Notes under the pieces: model-generated | The model's database searches: none | Told to the model about the DNA's origin: nothing | Seen by the model: only the letters and a program-made list of their open reading frames with translations | Position numbers and translations under genes: made by a program | Shown here: in pieces, positions 21,086 to 32,091 of the stretch | Layout of the letters: the number at the start of each line of letters is the position of its first letter | How positions within the stretch are numbered: position 1 is the stretch's first letter | Source of the DNA: Corynespora cassiicola | Lineage: Eukaryota; Ascomycota; Dothideomycetes; Pleosporales; Corynesporascaceae | Direction: 5' to 3' | DNA length: 64,000 bases | NCBI GenBank assembly: GCA_022059125.1 | Contig: JAEUWY010000004.1 | Location: forward strand, 4,464,001-4,528,000

Positions 21086-23782
21086 ATGGGTGACCCTGTT
21101 ACTATGTTTGGAACTATCGCGGGGGCGATTCAGCTTACAGACGTAGCCTTGCGAGCCAGCCGTGATGCATACGGCTTTCTCGCTGCCATCAAGGGGGCAA
21201 AGGCTGATGTCCAGGACTTAAGAAGGAGTATGTGGTGTACTATATCCATTTCACTATGACTAAGTTATGTGATAGCTTTACGGGACGTGGAGGCGAACGT
21301 GCGAAATCTGCGCAGCTTCCTTGCAAAGTTCGCAAAGTCGAAACTCGCGTTGGAGGAGTATGAGGTGCTGCCTGAAACAGTGCGGAATACACTCGCACAA
21401 TTCTACGATGATATTTTAGATCTAAAATCGCTGCTCCCGCCTAAAGCGTCGCCCGATCTTGCTCAAAGAGTCAAATGGGCGTACAGCAAGTCAAAGGTCA
21501 AGAACCTGACGAACAGGTTCCATGAATGTGAAAGCCATCTACTTACTGCGTTGTCAATAGTTGGACGGTAAGTATATAGCATGTTCACTCCATGAATATT
21601 TTCCCTGGTGTCAGCTAAAATCAACTGATCAATTCTAACGTGTCGAAAATCAAAACTAGACAAAACGAGATATCCTTGAAACAAGACACACAAAATCTGA
21701 TGTCTGAACTGCGTAAAACTAAGGATGCGATGATGGAACGACATGACAACTTCCAGGCTGCCATTTCCAGACAGGCAATGCTTATAAATAACAATGCAAA
21801 GAGTCAAGAACGTACTTTGAAGACAATACCCGATAGACTCTCGACTCTAGAAAGACTCCACACAAACCACGCCTCATCTCTTCAAGCCGGTCAAGACGCT
21901 ATCGCAAGCGCTTTGCAGTCCGGCCTTGCGGACATCAAGTCAACAACCACATTCTCGGCAGCAAATACACACACTCTGGTCAGCGTAGTCCGAGCTGTAC
22001 TAACTTCTGAGCTCTCCCCTATGCTTGAAGATGCTTCCGCCAAACTTTTGGCACAGAACTCCACATTGATTCAGCAACTGGAGCGCGGGATAGAGCGCAT
22101 CAGTCAAGATATGGGGCACGCCATTGCCGAGGAAGAAGATGGCACCTCGATTTCTCAATCTTCCAGTGGCGAAGACCCTCAAACTTGCCCTCATCCTTAT
22201 ACTTTCCCTGGAGCCGTTACTGAAAAAGGCTCACTAGTTGACGGGCCAATCGTACATGGACATCCTTCAGTGTCTAATCATCAGACACTCTCAGGGATCC
22301 CGTTGCATACAGTTACCAGTGTAAAGCGGTCATGGATGATGAATTGGAAAATCGGGTGTCTCCAAATCGCAATCGAAACCACTAACCATCGCCGGGATGG
22401 CTCTCCCAGCTGCAAAAGTCAAACATCCGTGGAAATTCATTTCCTACCTACCCAGAACTTCATGAGCTTGCCCGGCCTGGCAATCTCTTGGACCGACGCC
22501 CCAAATCATCGAGGCTTCTACAATATGATGCCGGGGATTTCCGTTATTCAAATTATCCCTAAGGGACATCCTATTTTCAAAGCCACATCGAGGGGAGATA
22601 TTGCCTTTATTCAAGAGGAGCTCGCTTCTGGCAAGATAAATATTCGTTGTGAAACCCCCGATGGGATCACATTGCTTCATGTAAGTACTGTCTCACATCC
22701 CATTCCATTACTATTGCTATGATTTCATTTAAAACCCTTCCTTTCTTCTCCGGTAAGAGTCGTTGCTTTGCTCAATACATCCGATAAACGCTTTTGATGC
22801 AATGTTTGCATGCGAAGCTTATACTAGGGGTTTGGTGAAAATTGACATTTTTTACAGGTGGCAGCATGGTTTGGAAAAGCCGATTTGTGCGGTTATCTAG
22901 CGAAATGTGGTCTTTCCTGGGACACGAGAGATAGGTAGGATTTCCCGTGTCATCACACAAACGAGGCTAATCAAGAGAAGTTGGGGCATGTCGGTGGTAT
23001 GCCTACCAATCCTACAGATATTTAATTCTCCAAACGCCGAAATATATATTCCAGTTCTCCAACTTATGCAAGATAGAGGAGTAGACATTGCATCTTCCGT
23101 TAACGAGATGATAGTTAGGGATCCGGTAAAGCGCTACTTTTTCTCAAGCGATGTGACGCGTGATGAAGAGGGGCTTTACCGAACCTTGAGATACCTCAAG
23201 TTAGTGTATCATGTGGATATGTGGTCTCTGCAATTGTCTCAATGGACAGTTTCATGGCTACAACCTCTCCAACAAAGACCGAAGCTTTTGGAGCAATCTC
23301 TGGCCCATGGCTTCGATCCAAATCTTCGGAGGGATGGCAGTATTTACTCGACCCTCGATGATGCGTTATGGGCTGTAGCTCGAACAAAAGAAAAGAAAAG
23401 AATGGAAGAAAGCATTGAGCTCCCATTATGGCATTGCTTGGCCCTTCTGATCAAAAACAAGGCAGATATCCATTACCAGAGGCCTCGAAGCTTTGACCAT
23501 GCATCCCACTGGACGGATATCAAAGTAACTAGAGATCACGCCCAAAGAATTCGCGTACGAAATGAATGGAATCTTGCACTTAGGGAATGTGGACTAGATC
23601 CTGATGATGTATTCCGGGAAGATTGCCAGAGGAAGAAACGAGCATTCAGATTATATGGAGCAACGAGGACTGGGATCGATGAACAGTCGTTGGATGTACC
23701 GTCGGCCTCTGGTCTTCGTTTTCGATCTTGTCGTCGTAAGGTATGTCGAGGGAATCATGGGTTGTTTGGTTTTGGCCGGTAG
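21086..23782 (+). CDS. PigL_N (HeLo-like) N-terminal domain protein with coiled coil and ankyrin repeats
   Basis: Five exons join in phase (21086-21227, 21276-21567, 21660-22680, 22858-22934, 22981-23782) to about 777 aa. Residues 1-145 match the fungal PigL_N/STAND N-terminal type: MFGTIAGAIQLTDVALRASR and a helical bundle continuing to FHECESHLLTALSIVGR. A long Gln/Lys-rich probable coiled coil follows (about 146-300). Ankyrin-like units begin near 450: HPIFKATSRGDIAFIQEELA, ITLLHVAAWFGKADLCGYLA (spanning intron 3) and VLQLMQDRGVDIASSV. Splicing intron 4 (46 nt) replaces an immediate stop with RDSWGMS and keeps the ankyrin register. Such N-terminal domains occur in fungal NLR-like and cell-death proteins, but there is no NACHT or NB-ARC here. 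Function is unknown. The extreme C-terminus is the least certain part. Confidence 0.75.
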
Positions 23783-24303
23783 CCGGACTAGCTAGCTAGC
23801 CCGAAGTTTTGCGCATGATTCGAGTTCCGACCACGAATCATTGCTCTTCCAAATTACCGTAAAAAGGTCGGGGTGCAGCATTTCTCACAAATAGGATATC
23901 GCCTTTCAACACTGTCATAATGAGCATACCTAGGTAGTGCTAAAAATTTTTGTAAAAGCCTGCGCGACACGCAAGGTATAGAAAGAGAAAACCAAAGAAC
24001 TAACGAATGCATCTATGATATCCACCAAAATGCTCTGTGATTTCCATTCCTTTTACTTTATAACATTTGTTCTATATAAGAATTTAGGGTTTTTTTCGGT
24101 TGGAGGGGAGCTAACGCCATCCAAAGTCAGCTCGAAGGCGAAGCTAAATCAGCTTATGTGCTTATGCATATGGACCGGTGAAAGACGCACTCGGGGAAAG
24201 TAGATGCAGGTATTCGCTCAGTACAATCGATTCCACCTTCACAATCGCTCTCTCTGCTTCTGTCCATCACTCAAAGCACACCCTCGATAGAAGTTTGTCC
24301 AAC
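23783..24303. other. AT-rich intergenic region upstream of the kinase gene
   Basis: No gene seen. It contains a short GCTAGCTAG palindromic stretch near 23789-23800 and A/T runs. It is presumably the kinase promoter and the 3' UTR of the ankyrin gene. Confidence 0.5.
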
Positions 24304-25989
24304 ATGTCCGCAGTGCACCGGTTCGTTTGGTACTGCTGCCATTGCAATATTGGACCATATCGATTGGATGCCGACAGTATATGCTACAGATGCAAGCACA
24401 GCAAATGTATGGCATGTATCCTCGAGGCTATTCCTTGGTCGGACGGGTCCCAACCATTTGCGTCAAGTCGCAAAGCAATTTCCCAACCGCAGGTTCGAAA
24501 CGAACAGCCCGACGAAAGTCATGAGAACCCCCCAGCAGAAATTCCGCACGAGATCTTTGAAGAGGAGAAAGGTATGCCCTTTTCTCATGTCAAATATCTT
24601 GGGCATGGAAATGCCAACGTGGACGCGGTTCATATGAAGGGCGGAGACTTGGGAGGAAAGATTTTTGCGAGGAAGTCTATCCCCATAAGGGGGTCACTCA
24701 GAAAAGAGCATGTCAACAAGCTGAAAGAAGAGAGTCGCATCATGGCCAAACTTGGGAATTCTCATATCTGTTCAGTCTTGTTCACTTATGAGGCCTTTGC
24801 CAAAGGCCGAGTCGTTTCATTCGGAATCATCATGGGGGTAGTAGCAGACCTAAACCTGGCGGAATACATGGAAGAAAAGGAGCGTGAGATCAAAGAAATC
24901 GGGCGTAACGATCGTATTAGAGTACTGAGTGCCTGTCGCAATGATCTGCTCATGTGGGTAGGTTGCCTGGTGCGGGCTTTGGATTTCATTCACCGCCACC
25001 GAATCCGTCATCGAGACATCAAGCCTTCGAACATCCTTATCAAAGACAACAATGTTCTTATTAGCGACTTTGGAATATCGAAATGCTTTGACGAGGGGCT
25101 TTCCACCACAACCATTACAGACCCTTTTCCTCGCGGCACCCCAAGGTATTGGGCACCAGAGGTTGCTAGCGAATGGCCAAATCGACTCCCCAGATCAAGC
25201 TCATCCGATGTCTGGTCCATGGGGTGTGTTCTTCTGGAGATGGCGACGCTGATGGACTTTGGCTCTATGAACGAATACGACAAGCGATCCTGGAAATACT
25301 TCGAAGCACCAGACAGCATCATCAAACGCATACAGAAAAGCCAATGGTCTGCAAAAGCAGGAAACCTGGGGTTCTTGTGCTTCTTGATGCTCAATCCTCG
25401 TGCAAGTTACCGACTACGCTCCAACGAGTTGGCAATGATCCTTGGGCGCCTGCGAATCCCCACTTGCTTGAAACAAGACTGTGTTTCGTCCATCGAGGGC
25501 CTCACCGTGGAGTACGATATCGTTCTGGCGGATATGCTCAAGATTTTGAACATGCAGCTGGATAATTGGGAGCGCATAAACGAGCGGATAGCGGCAAACT
25601 CTGGACTGGATGCATTTCTTACTTCCAAGGACCCTGATAGGGCCACTGGGTCCAAGGCCGTATCTGTCAGGCGCGGCCCCAGTATCTCATTCACTTTGGA
25701 TAATTCACCAAGCGTATCCACCAAAAAACCTTTGTCTGTTACAACGACGGAAATCACCCTCGTGAATGAAGGTAGCCCCAGTGATGTCCACCAACTGGGT
25801 AACAGCGACTTCAAAGAATTGGTTCAAGGCTTGGGTCAATCTCGCCTCCTCCCCATATTTCCATTGAGGCGAGCAGCGCCAGACTCCAGGGATTTTGGCC
25901 CGGCAATCGCTCTTACGGTCGGCATGGGCGTTGGAATAGTGCTCACCATGGGCTATCAGGGGTTAAGACGGGCTATCGCAAGAGTTTGA
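24304..25989 (+). CDS. Protein kinase with N-terminal Cys-cluster and C-terminal membrane helix
   Basis: A single exon encodes 561 aa. Residues 11-38 hold seven cysteines (11, 12, 14, 27, 30, 35, 38) in CCHC, CYRC and CMAC clusters, probably a zinc finger. The kinase domain runs from about 95 to 390, with GGKIFARKSIPI (VAIK lysine), RHRDIKPSNILI (catalytic loop, Asp present), ISDFGISKCF (DFG), RYWAPEVASEWP (APE) and SSDVWSMGCVLLEMATL. The Gly-rich loop is degenerate (LGHGNANVDAV). Residues about 530-553 form a glycine-rich hydrophobic helix, IALTVGMGVGIVLTMGYQGL, followed by basic residues. Key catalytic residues are present, so it could be active. The frame is open further upstream, but 24304 is the first true ATG. 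I know no named homologue with this layout; it may be a Pezizomycotina-specific family. Confidence 0.85.
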   Translation: MSAVHRFVWYCCHCNIGPYRLDADSICYRCKHSKCMACILEAIPWSDGSQPFASSRKAISQPQVRNEQPDESHENPPAEIPHEIFEEEKGMPFSHVKYLGHGNANVDAVHMKGGDLGGKIFARKSIPIRGSLRKEHVNKLKEESRIMAKLGNSHICSVLFTYEAFAKGRVVSFGIIMGVVADLNLAEYMEEKEREIKEIGRNDRIRVLSACRNDLLMWVGCLVRALDFIHRHRIRHRDIKPSNILIKDNNVLISDFGISKCFDEGLSTTTITDPFPRGTPRYWAPEVASEWPNRLPRSSSSDVWSMGCVLLEMATLMDFGSMNEYDKRSWKYFEAPDSIIKRIQKSQWSAKAGNLGFLCFLMLNPRASYRLRSNELAMILGRLRIPTCLKQDCVSSIEGLTVEYDIVLADMLKILNMQLDNWERINERIAANSGLDAFLTSKDPDRATGSKAVSVRRGPSISFTLDNSPSVSTKKPLSVTTTEITLVNEGSPSDVHQLGNSDFKELVQGLGQSRLLPIFPLRRAAPDSRDFGPAIALTVGMGVGIVLTMGYQGLRRAIARV

Positions 25990-26962
25990 ATGGAATGAAG
26001 ATTAACAGATGCTCTCCAAAGTCCTGCGAATGGATAAGACTAGGCTGAGGGAAAGCAGTGCAAGATGGTTGGCGTAGAGCCCCGGATTTGACGTGCTCGC
26101 CCACGTACGAATGGGAAGTGGTCCGCATTCCCATACATCTGTGAAAGGAATGACCCATCTTCAGCCCAGAATCAGGGCGTGAAGGATCGAGATAGGGCAT
26201 GTGCCCGCTTCGATTGGTCGAATTCTAGACTCAAACTTCGATAAAAACGCACAAGTCGCCAGGCGGCTGCCTGTGCTTTGATATGGTCAGCCCGGATCCC
26301 CTTGTGGCGACCTAGAACGCCAGTACTGTGAATGCTGGTACATTCGGAAGCAGGCTTGGCTGTGCATTCTTCGAACGATGCGTCGGATTTGGGGACAGTG
26401 GCGTGTTTGGCCGTCGAGGAAGTGTTGTGGAAAGGAATGAAGACGTTTCAGAATCAAAGATAGGCCCGTGTGGTACAAAACACTCTATTCGCTCTGTTTT
26501 GGGCAAGTACCTGCCTGTATGGTACCCTCCGCAATCGGCAATCTTCATGAAGGCAAACAGGCAGCATCAAACCTTGAGAGAGCATGCTCTAGGCTTACTT
26601 TAGGGGCCAGCTGTGGCTTTTCAGCCTTGTAACAGGGCCCAAGTGTATAGTAACTGGAATCCAGTGCCTGCATGTAGCCAATAAGCGTTTCCATGGGCGT
26701 GGTAGATACCGCTCGGAACCTGCCCCCTAGTGTGGTGAGCATCACGGTCCTGGAAGACGTTATCGAATTCACACATATCCGATGACGAAACCAAGAAGGC
26801 AGACTTGGAATGCGCATGGTATATAGACCCGGGTCTCACCTTCCCGGCCTCGTGCGTTCCTGCTCCCACCCCAGCAATACCCGCTTCCGACTTTGACTAC
26901 CTTCTTACCTCAACCAGAGAAACCACGATTTTAGACAACGACTGCGGTTCAAGACGGCAGCA
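25990..26962. other. Intergenic region between kinase and secreted-protein genes
   Basis: Several short open frames on both strands lack ATG starts or any domain. No gene is supported. The final part is presumably the promoter of the secreted protein. Confidence 0.5.
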
Positions 26963-27945
26963 ATGGAACTCCTTCATTTTATCATCGTTGCCTCCATGGC
27001 ACTCCTTGGCCTCGCTCTCCCCTTGGACGGCGCAGAGTCTCCAAGCAATGTCACAATGGCTTCTGGTAGGCCTACAGAAAGTCTCAGCCAATCTCATTTC
27101 TGACATATTTCCAGCCTCAGAGTATATGGTCCCGCCCGGCTCCCCTTATACCGCCCTCGACAACCGCGTCCAGGGCCACAGCACGCTGTATGTCAGGCTC
27201 GGCACGAAGAAACAGCACGTGGGCGGCTACCTTGAGCAACGGCTCTACGACGCCATCCACCACTGTCTCTGGAACACGTGCAGCGTCTTTGATGAGAAGG
27301 CTGGTGTCATCCGCTGCCGCCAGCCCCCCTTCAACGTCTGCAAACGCGTTGGCATTAACAATATCCACCACGTCTGCACATACGACCACACCAAGATCTG
27401 CATGGGTGCGTACTTCAGGGTCGAAGTCACGCGACACAACTTCCCCAAGGGATACCCGGGCATTGAGTACCAGCTCTTTGAAGCCATTTCCGGCGCCTTT
27501 ATGGAGCAGAGCATGACCGGCTCTGGCCATTACGCTCTCACACTGAATGGCCAGACCTACAATTGGTAAGTGTCGAATTTCCAAAAAAAAAAGTGACAAA
27601 AGGGGAAGCTGCTGATAGAATGGCGACAGGTGGAACGTCGGCAACTTTGTCGGTGTCTACGACGACAAGACGGGTGCCTATATGGACGTCAAGTTCAACT
27701 TCGAGCACCGCTACGACGAGGGCCCGTTCAGCTGCGATGATACCAAGAAGCCAATCGTGGACTTCATTGACAGCGCTGTTCGGCCAGACCAGGAGAAGCT
27801 TGCCGGCACCTCATACGGCACGTACATCTCTTGCGACGACACTGCAGGAACCCAATGGGCCCTCGACCAGAACGGGCAGTGGCCGTACATTGAGGAGGTC
27901 GAGGTGGGGGACCTGCCCGCGGAACTCCATGAAAAGCTGAACTAG
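26963..27945 (+). CDS. Secreted cysteine-containing protein, unknown function
   Basis: Three exons (26963-27065, 27115-27565, 27630-27945) give 289 aa. A signal peptide is evident: MELLHFIIVASMALLGLALP, with cleavage probably near residues 19-23. The mature part has eight cysteines, including CLWNTC, CRQPPFNVC and CTYDHTKIC spacings and two SCDD tetrads near the end, so four disulfides are possible. No membrane segment or GPI signal follows. Splice phases agree: codon 35 is split as G|CC and a Trp codon as TG|G, the latter giving WWNVGNFVGVYDD. I do not recognise an enzyme family. It could be a structural apoplastic protein or effector candidate, but nothing in the sequence decides this. Confidence 0.8.
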
Positions 27946-28426
27946 AACAGCCAAGAAAGTCCTGTGTTGGATAGCTGCATCGGTGGGAGTCTGGCGTTTG
28001 AGCATCTGTACATTTACATAGAGGACGGCGATCTTCTTCCCTTTCAATCATCCATACACATATCTTATACATGCCATGCGCCTCCTAGATGCAATATAAT
28101 CACCGGAACCATCTTCTCTGAACAAGACCTCAACTCATCTTTTCAATCACCTCACAATCTTCGTAAGCGATACAACACTGGTAAAATGATGATACAATAT
28201 TTGAATTCTTATTTTGAGAGCGCAGCAAGCTCTATGCAGCCTATTCCTTTCTTATGATTGAGGGGTTGAACCTCGGCTCCTCCATCCTAGAGCATACACA
28301 TACACGTACAGTTTTCTTTCAAGCATATGCCGAAAACCGACGCCTTCATCCGTCCGTCCCTATACCCACCCCAGGATCCTTTTTTACCCAAACGCCAAAT
28401 TCGAACCCATGCTTGAGAGCAGTGCT
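27946..28426. other. Convergent 3' region between secreted protein and MET2
   Basis: Both flanking genes end here. It is AT-rich, with no coding potential seen. Confidence 0.5.
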
Positions 28427-30127
28427 CTACCACGCCGTAATGTCGTCCACCTCGGCCTCGCCAAAAGTGCTCGTCTTCGTCGCGGCCATGCCAGAGTCAG
28501 TGGTTGAGATGCTGTCCAGGTTCGGGCTTCGGTTCATAATCTCCGGAAGGTTCTCGTTCAAAAAGCCCAGCAGGTGGCCATTGACTTGTTCAAACTCGAG
28601 CAGGAAGGCATCGTGTCCGTCCGGAGAATCAATGGTCTTCAAACTCGCCTTGGGAATATGCGCGGCCAGCTCTTGCTGCTCAGCAAAGGTGAAAAGACCA
28701 TCCGACTGGATGCCGAGGACCAGGGTTGGTTGCTCAATCAATGTCAATGCATACTGCAATGCGGAAACCGGATCCAAAGTTGTCGGGTCGTGGCCTTCTG
28801 GGTAGCGATATCGGGACACATCATGCGTGTCAAGTTTGCGAGTGATTGCAATGTAGCAATTGGCATCGAAGCGTTTGATGAACTTCTCTCCCTGATACCG
28901 CAGATAGGATTGCGCAGAGAAGTAATGAGGGGCTCGGCTCTTTTGCGGCTTCTCGAATACACCGTTCCCATTTGGCTCGGCAAAAGTAGCTGCTGGTGGT
29001 GTGGCCGGGTTGGAAGCATTGCGGAATTCAAGATCCGAATGTGTGGCTGGCGAGGTCGGGATGGCAACCGTGCTGTTTGTTCTCGACGGTCGCGGCGAGC
29101 CGGCGTTCTTGTGGCCGTGATTGTGGATTGCCCAATGCTCATGCGACGGGGTATTAGGACGGGGCATTGCGTTAATGTTCTGCTTCTTGGACAGATCCGG
29201 AGTATTCCGCCCGAAACGTGACTCGAATGAATCGCGGCTTCGATATGTCAAAAGTGCGGACATGCGGGCGGCGCCGAGGCCAGTCGACGGAGGATCGTCG
29301 AAGGTATAGTATCCGTCATCGTACTTGGGATCACTGTAGATGCTCTGTCGTTGGGCCTCACCCCAGCTTATTCCCCATGCGCTATAGCGGGCAGATGTGG
29401 CAATGGGGATGATACTCTTGACATAGTCTTTGCCAAAGTAGGCAAACTCTAGAACAAGCATGCCGCCCATGGAGCCGCCCACAACAGCTGCAATCTGCCT
29501 AACGCCGAGGTCGTCTAGGATGAGCTTGAACACACTGCTCCTGTTAGTATCTTCCACATGTAACTTGGAGTTTGCTCGGATTGCTCACTTGACGTCGTCT
29601 CGGACAGTGGTGAGAGGGAACTCGGGGCCGTAGAGACCCAATGAAGCATCGCCGTCTTTGGCCGTGACTGGACTTGCACTTCCATATGGACTCCCGAGGC
29701 TGTTGATGCAGACAACGAAGAACCTCGAAATGTCGAATGCCTTGCCCGGCCCCCCGAGAAGAGGGCCCCACCAGTCGCCTACGTCGGCACTCCCCGTGAG
29801 CGCGTGGCATATGACCATAGCATTGTCTGCGCTCGGTGATAGGGTGCCGAATGTCTTGTACGCGACGGGCACATTGTGAAGAGTCACACCAGATTCAAGG
29901 GTGACTTCGGGAATGATGGCAATGGTCTGGTCGGGGATCAACTTGGCAAACGGGTTCTCAGGTTGTTCAGTGACTCTGTCTGCAAGAAATTATCAGTCAG
30001 AGTCATAGTCGCCATGACACGCTTTGTTTGTTGCAGGCGCGGGGCACTACAATAAAAATTTGGAGGACAACATACGGTACTTGTGAGTGCCATTGCTGGT
30101 CGTTTTTCCTGCGTCGGGTGCAGCCAT
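28427..30127 (-). CDS. met2: Homoserine O-acetyltransferase
   Basis: Three exons (30076-30127, 29589-29979, 28427-29540) give 518 aa. The alpha/beta-hydrolase MetX fold is clear: VAYKTFGTLSPSADNAMVIC, then HALTGSADVGDWWGPLLGG, INSLGSPYGSASP, and the nucleophile elbow VVGGSMGGMLVLEFA (Ser). The acid is in GIQSDGLFTFAEQ and the catalytic His in SPDGHDAFLLEFEQVNGHL. It makes O-acetylhomoserine from homoserine and acetyl-CoA in methionine biosynthesis. An insertion of about 75 Pro/Ser/Asn-rich residues between catalytic segments (after KKQNINAMPR) is typical of fungal rather than bacterial enzymes. The first true ATG is at 30127; the longer upstream frame opens only with GTG. Neighbours are unrelated to methionine metabolism. 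Confidence 0.96.
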
Positions 30128-31094
30128 GGTGCCAGCCGGAAGGAAAGTGGAAGTTCGGAGGCAAAGTGCTTGCGCCGCGCGCAGTGGAGACCCATGACGA
30201 ACGGCGTTATGGCTTTGGGGGTGGATATTCACTGCTGCAACTGCCGCCGCTAACGGTTATCAGGTGCTCTTGGCACGATGACGTGCTTGCCCCGATTGGG
30301 CCTTGCCCCTCGGCCCTCAACCTCAACCTCAACCTCTGCACCTCCGCCCATGTATACTATTCTACAACTCTCCGCAGCAGAGAAAGAGACTGGTTGCTTC
30401 AACTGGAACCGCATTTACGATTCGTCATGCAATGCGCCGGCACGACGGTGATTAGCTTCACGTGTCTCACATGTCCCCCCAGCCAATTGCCGAAATGCAC
30501 TCCAAGAAACACAGCAAAGGTTCCAGCCCAGCAAATGGTGGCCCGATGGACGATGAGAATTAGTCAGATATTCCGACAAACATGGAGCATGACCAAACAG
30601 CTTTTTGCCTTTGTTGGGTTTGTTTGTCATGTCCACTTATCATTTAATACTTTACTCTCAGCACACTACCTAATCCTAGCTTACCCAGAGCCCCGCCAGA
30701 TCCAGCCCTAACCAGCCTTGATATATATCATGACCATGCGTGCACTTGATGCTCCTAATTTTGCACTTTCGACCTATATTTGCATACAGCAAAGGTAATC
30801 CACAAAGGGTAACTCGGGCTCGCCGTGTTCCACACGATTGCCTTGGACTCCCTCTTACCGGCAAACATAGCGATTGTGACCGACTGTGCAACGGATCACG
30901 AAGCCAGAATAGCTCCATATCGGCCCTGCAAACTCGAGTGCGAACAGGCAACATAATGGACCATCGTTTGCGACCATACTGCTCGTCGAGCTCACAAAGT
31001 GTATAAGATATGTGGAATTAAACATCTGGACACCGAGGAAACGAGAGGCAGAGGCTTACCATAATTTATATTCTCCACTCCTTGAGTTTTGAAT
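30128..31094. other. Divergent intergenic region upstream of MET2
   Basis: Separates met2 from an orphan plus-strand gene. A long plus-strand open frame crosses it but starts with TTG inside the met2 intron and has no domain, so it is not accepted. No specific regulatory site is claimed. Confidence 0.5.
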
Positions 31095-31790
31095 ATGGCT
31101 TGTATCAGCCAACACAGTTCCGATGCTTCTCAGGAACCCCAGTTTCTGGAAACCATTGTGCCAACATTTTCCCGCGCTCGTCGACCAGCTCTGATACCTC
31201 TCAATTGCTTTCTTTCGCAGTCAGAGGCCGACGAAATCATCAGAACAAGAATCCAACAGCCGCTGTTTCCGCCTCCTGATCACAAGTCATTGCAACATGT
31301 CAGACCAGCGTCTCCAAGCTCATCGGATATTACAATGACCGAAGTTTCCGGAAGTACGTGCAAGACTCGTTCTCGAGAATCATCGCCGGCATCAAAGTAC
31401 AGCCATTCTATTGATGCGCCAACTATGCCCAAGGCATTGTCCCGCGATCCCCGACGACGTGCTGCTTGGCTAAAAGCAAGGGCACAGTACGCTCGAGACC
31501 AACAAAATCGACAATCACCCGTTGATGATGATGTTGATGTTTGGCCTGACCAGCCTGCCAATCATCCACCCATGGGGATCCCCGATTATGGACCTAAACG
31601 CAAGCATTCTGCGTTTGTGAAAGAGCAGGAATTGCAGTTCCTGATTGAAGATCGGGTGGGCACCCCTCACATCAGCGAGCTTCATCCTGATGACGATGTT
31701 AGCGCGCAAGCGGTAGTTGAGGAGCTTGGTATTGTGGGGGCAGTTGCTGCTCTGGTGAGCCCGGAGGGCGTGGGGCCATGCCAAATCTAG
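31095..31790 (+). CDS. Orphan protein, unknown (231 aa)
   Basis: A single uninterrupted frame starts with the ATG at 31095. The sequence is hydrophilic and Ser/Pro/Asp-rich, without signal peptide or membrane segment. A basic stretch, LSRDPRRRAAWLKARAQYAR, follows a Ser-rich region, and KRKHS lies further on, so nuclear localisation is conceivable. Protein-like composition over 231 codons supports a gene, but I recognise no domain. An intron beyond the apparent stop cannot be excluded. Confidence 0.5.
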   Translation: MACISQHSSDASQEPQFLETIVPTFSRARRPALIPLNCFLSQSEADEIIRTRIQQPLFPPPDHKSLQHVRPASPSSSDITMTEVSGSTCKTRSRESSPASKYSHSIDAPTMPKALSRDPRRRAAWLKARAQYARDQQNRQSPVDDDVDVWPDQPANHPPMGIPDYGPKRKHSAFVKEQELQFLIEDRVGTPHISELHPDDDVSAQAVVEELGIVGAVAALVSPEGVGPCQI

Positions 31791-32091
31791 GGGCACAAAC
31801 TCAGTTCTCATGTTAACGGCGGTGTTCATCACAGGTAAATTTGTGGATTGGTAATCGAGTTTCTTCAATTGATGCAATGCATGTCCCCTCATTGTTGTCA
31901 ATTTTTATCCCATCAAATATCTCGCGTTTGCAATACACTCGACAATCCTTTGTACCCTGTCTCAAAACAGCTTCTATTCCAGTCGCCCTCTTTTCAATAT
32001 CCCGGCAAGCATTCGTGATGCTTAGTAGTTCAAGGACACAAACGTGTCATCACAGACCGACCGAATATATCCCACTATGTCTCCATAAGCT
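31791..32091. other. Short convergent gap
   Basis: Between two genes that end toward each other. It may contain the last coding exon of the small secreted protein gene if its terminal intron is real. Confidence 0.4.

Noticed and set aside
28385..28440. tRNA-like string on the minus strand (GGTAGAGCACTGC and GGGTTCGAATTTGG) overlapping the MET2 stop codon
   Set aside because: The T-arm stem does not pair around TTCGAAT and no acceptor stem or seven-base anticodon loop can be formed, so it is chance similarity or at most a fragment.
30028..30711. 227-codon plus-strand frame
   Set aside because: Starts with TTG inside the antisense of MET2 intron 1, no domain, composition not protein-like.
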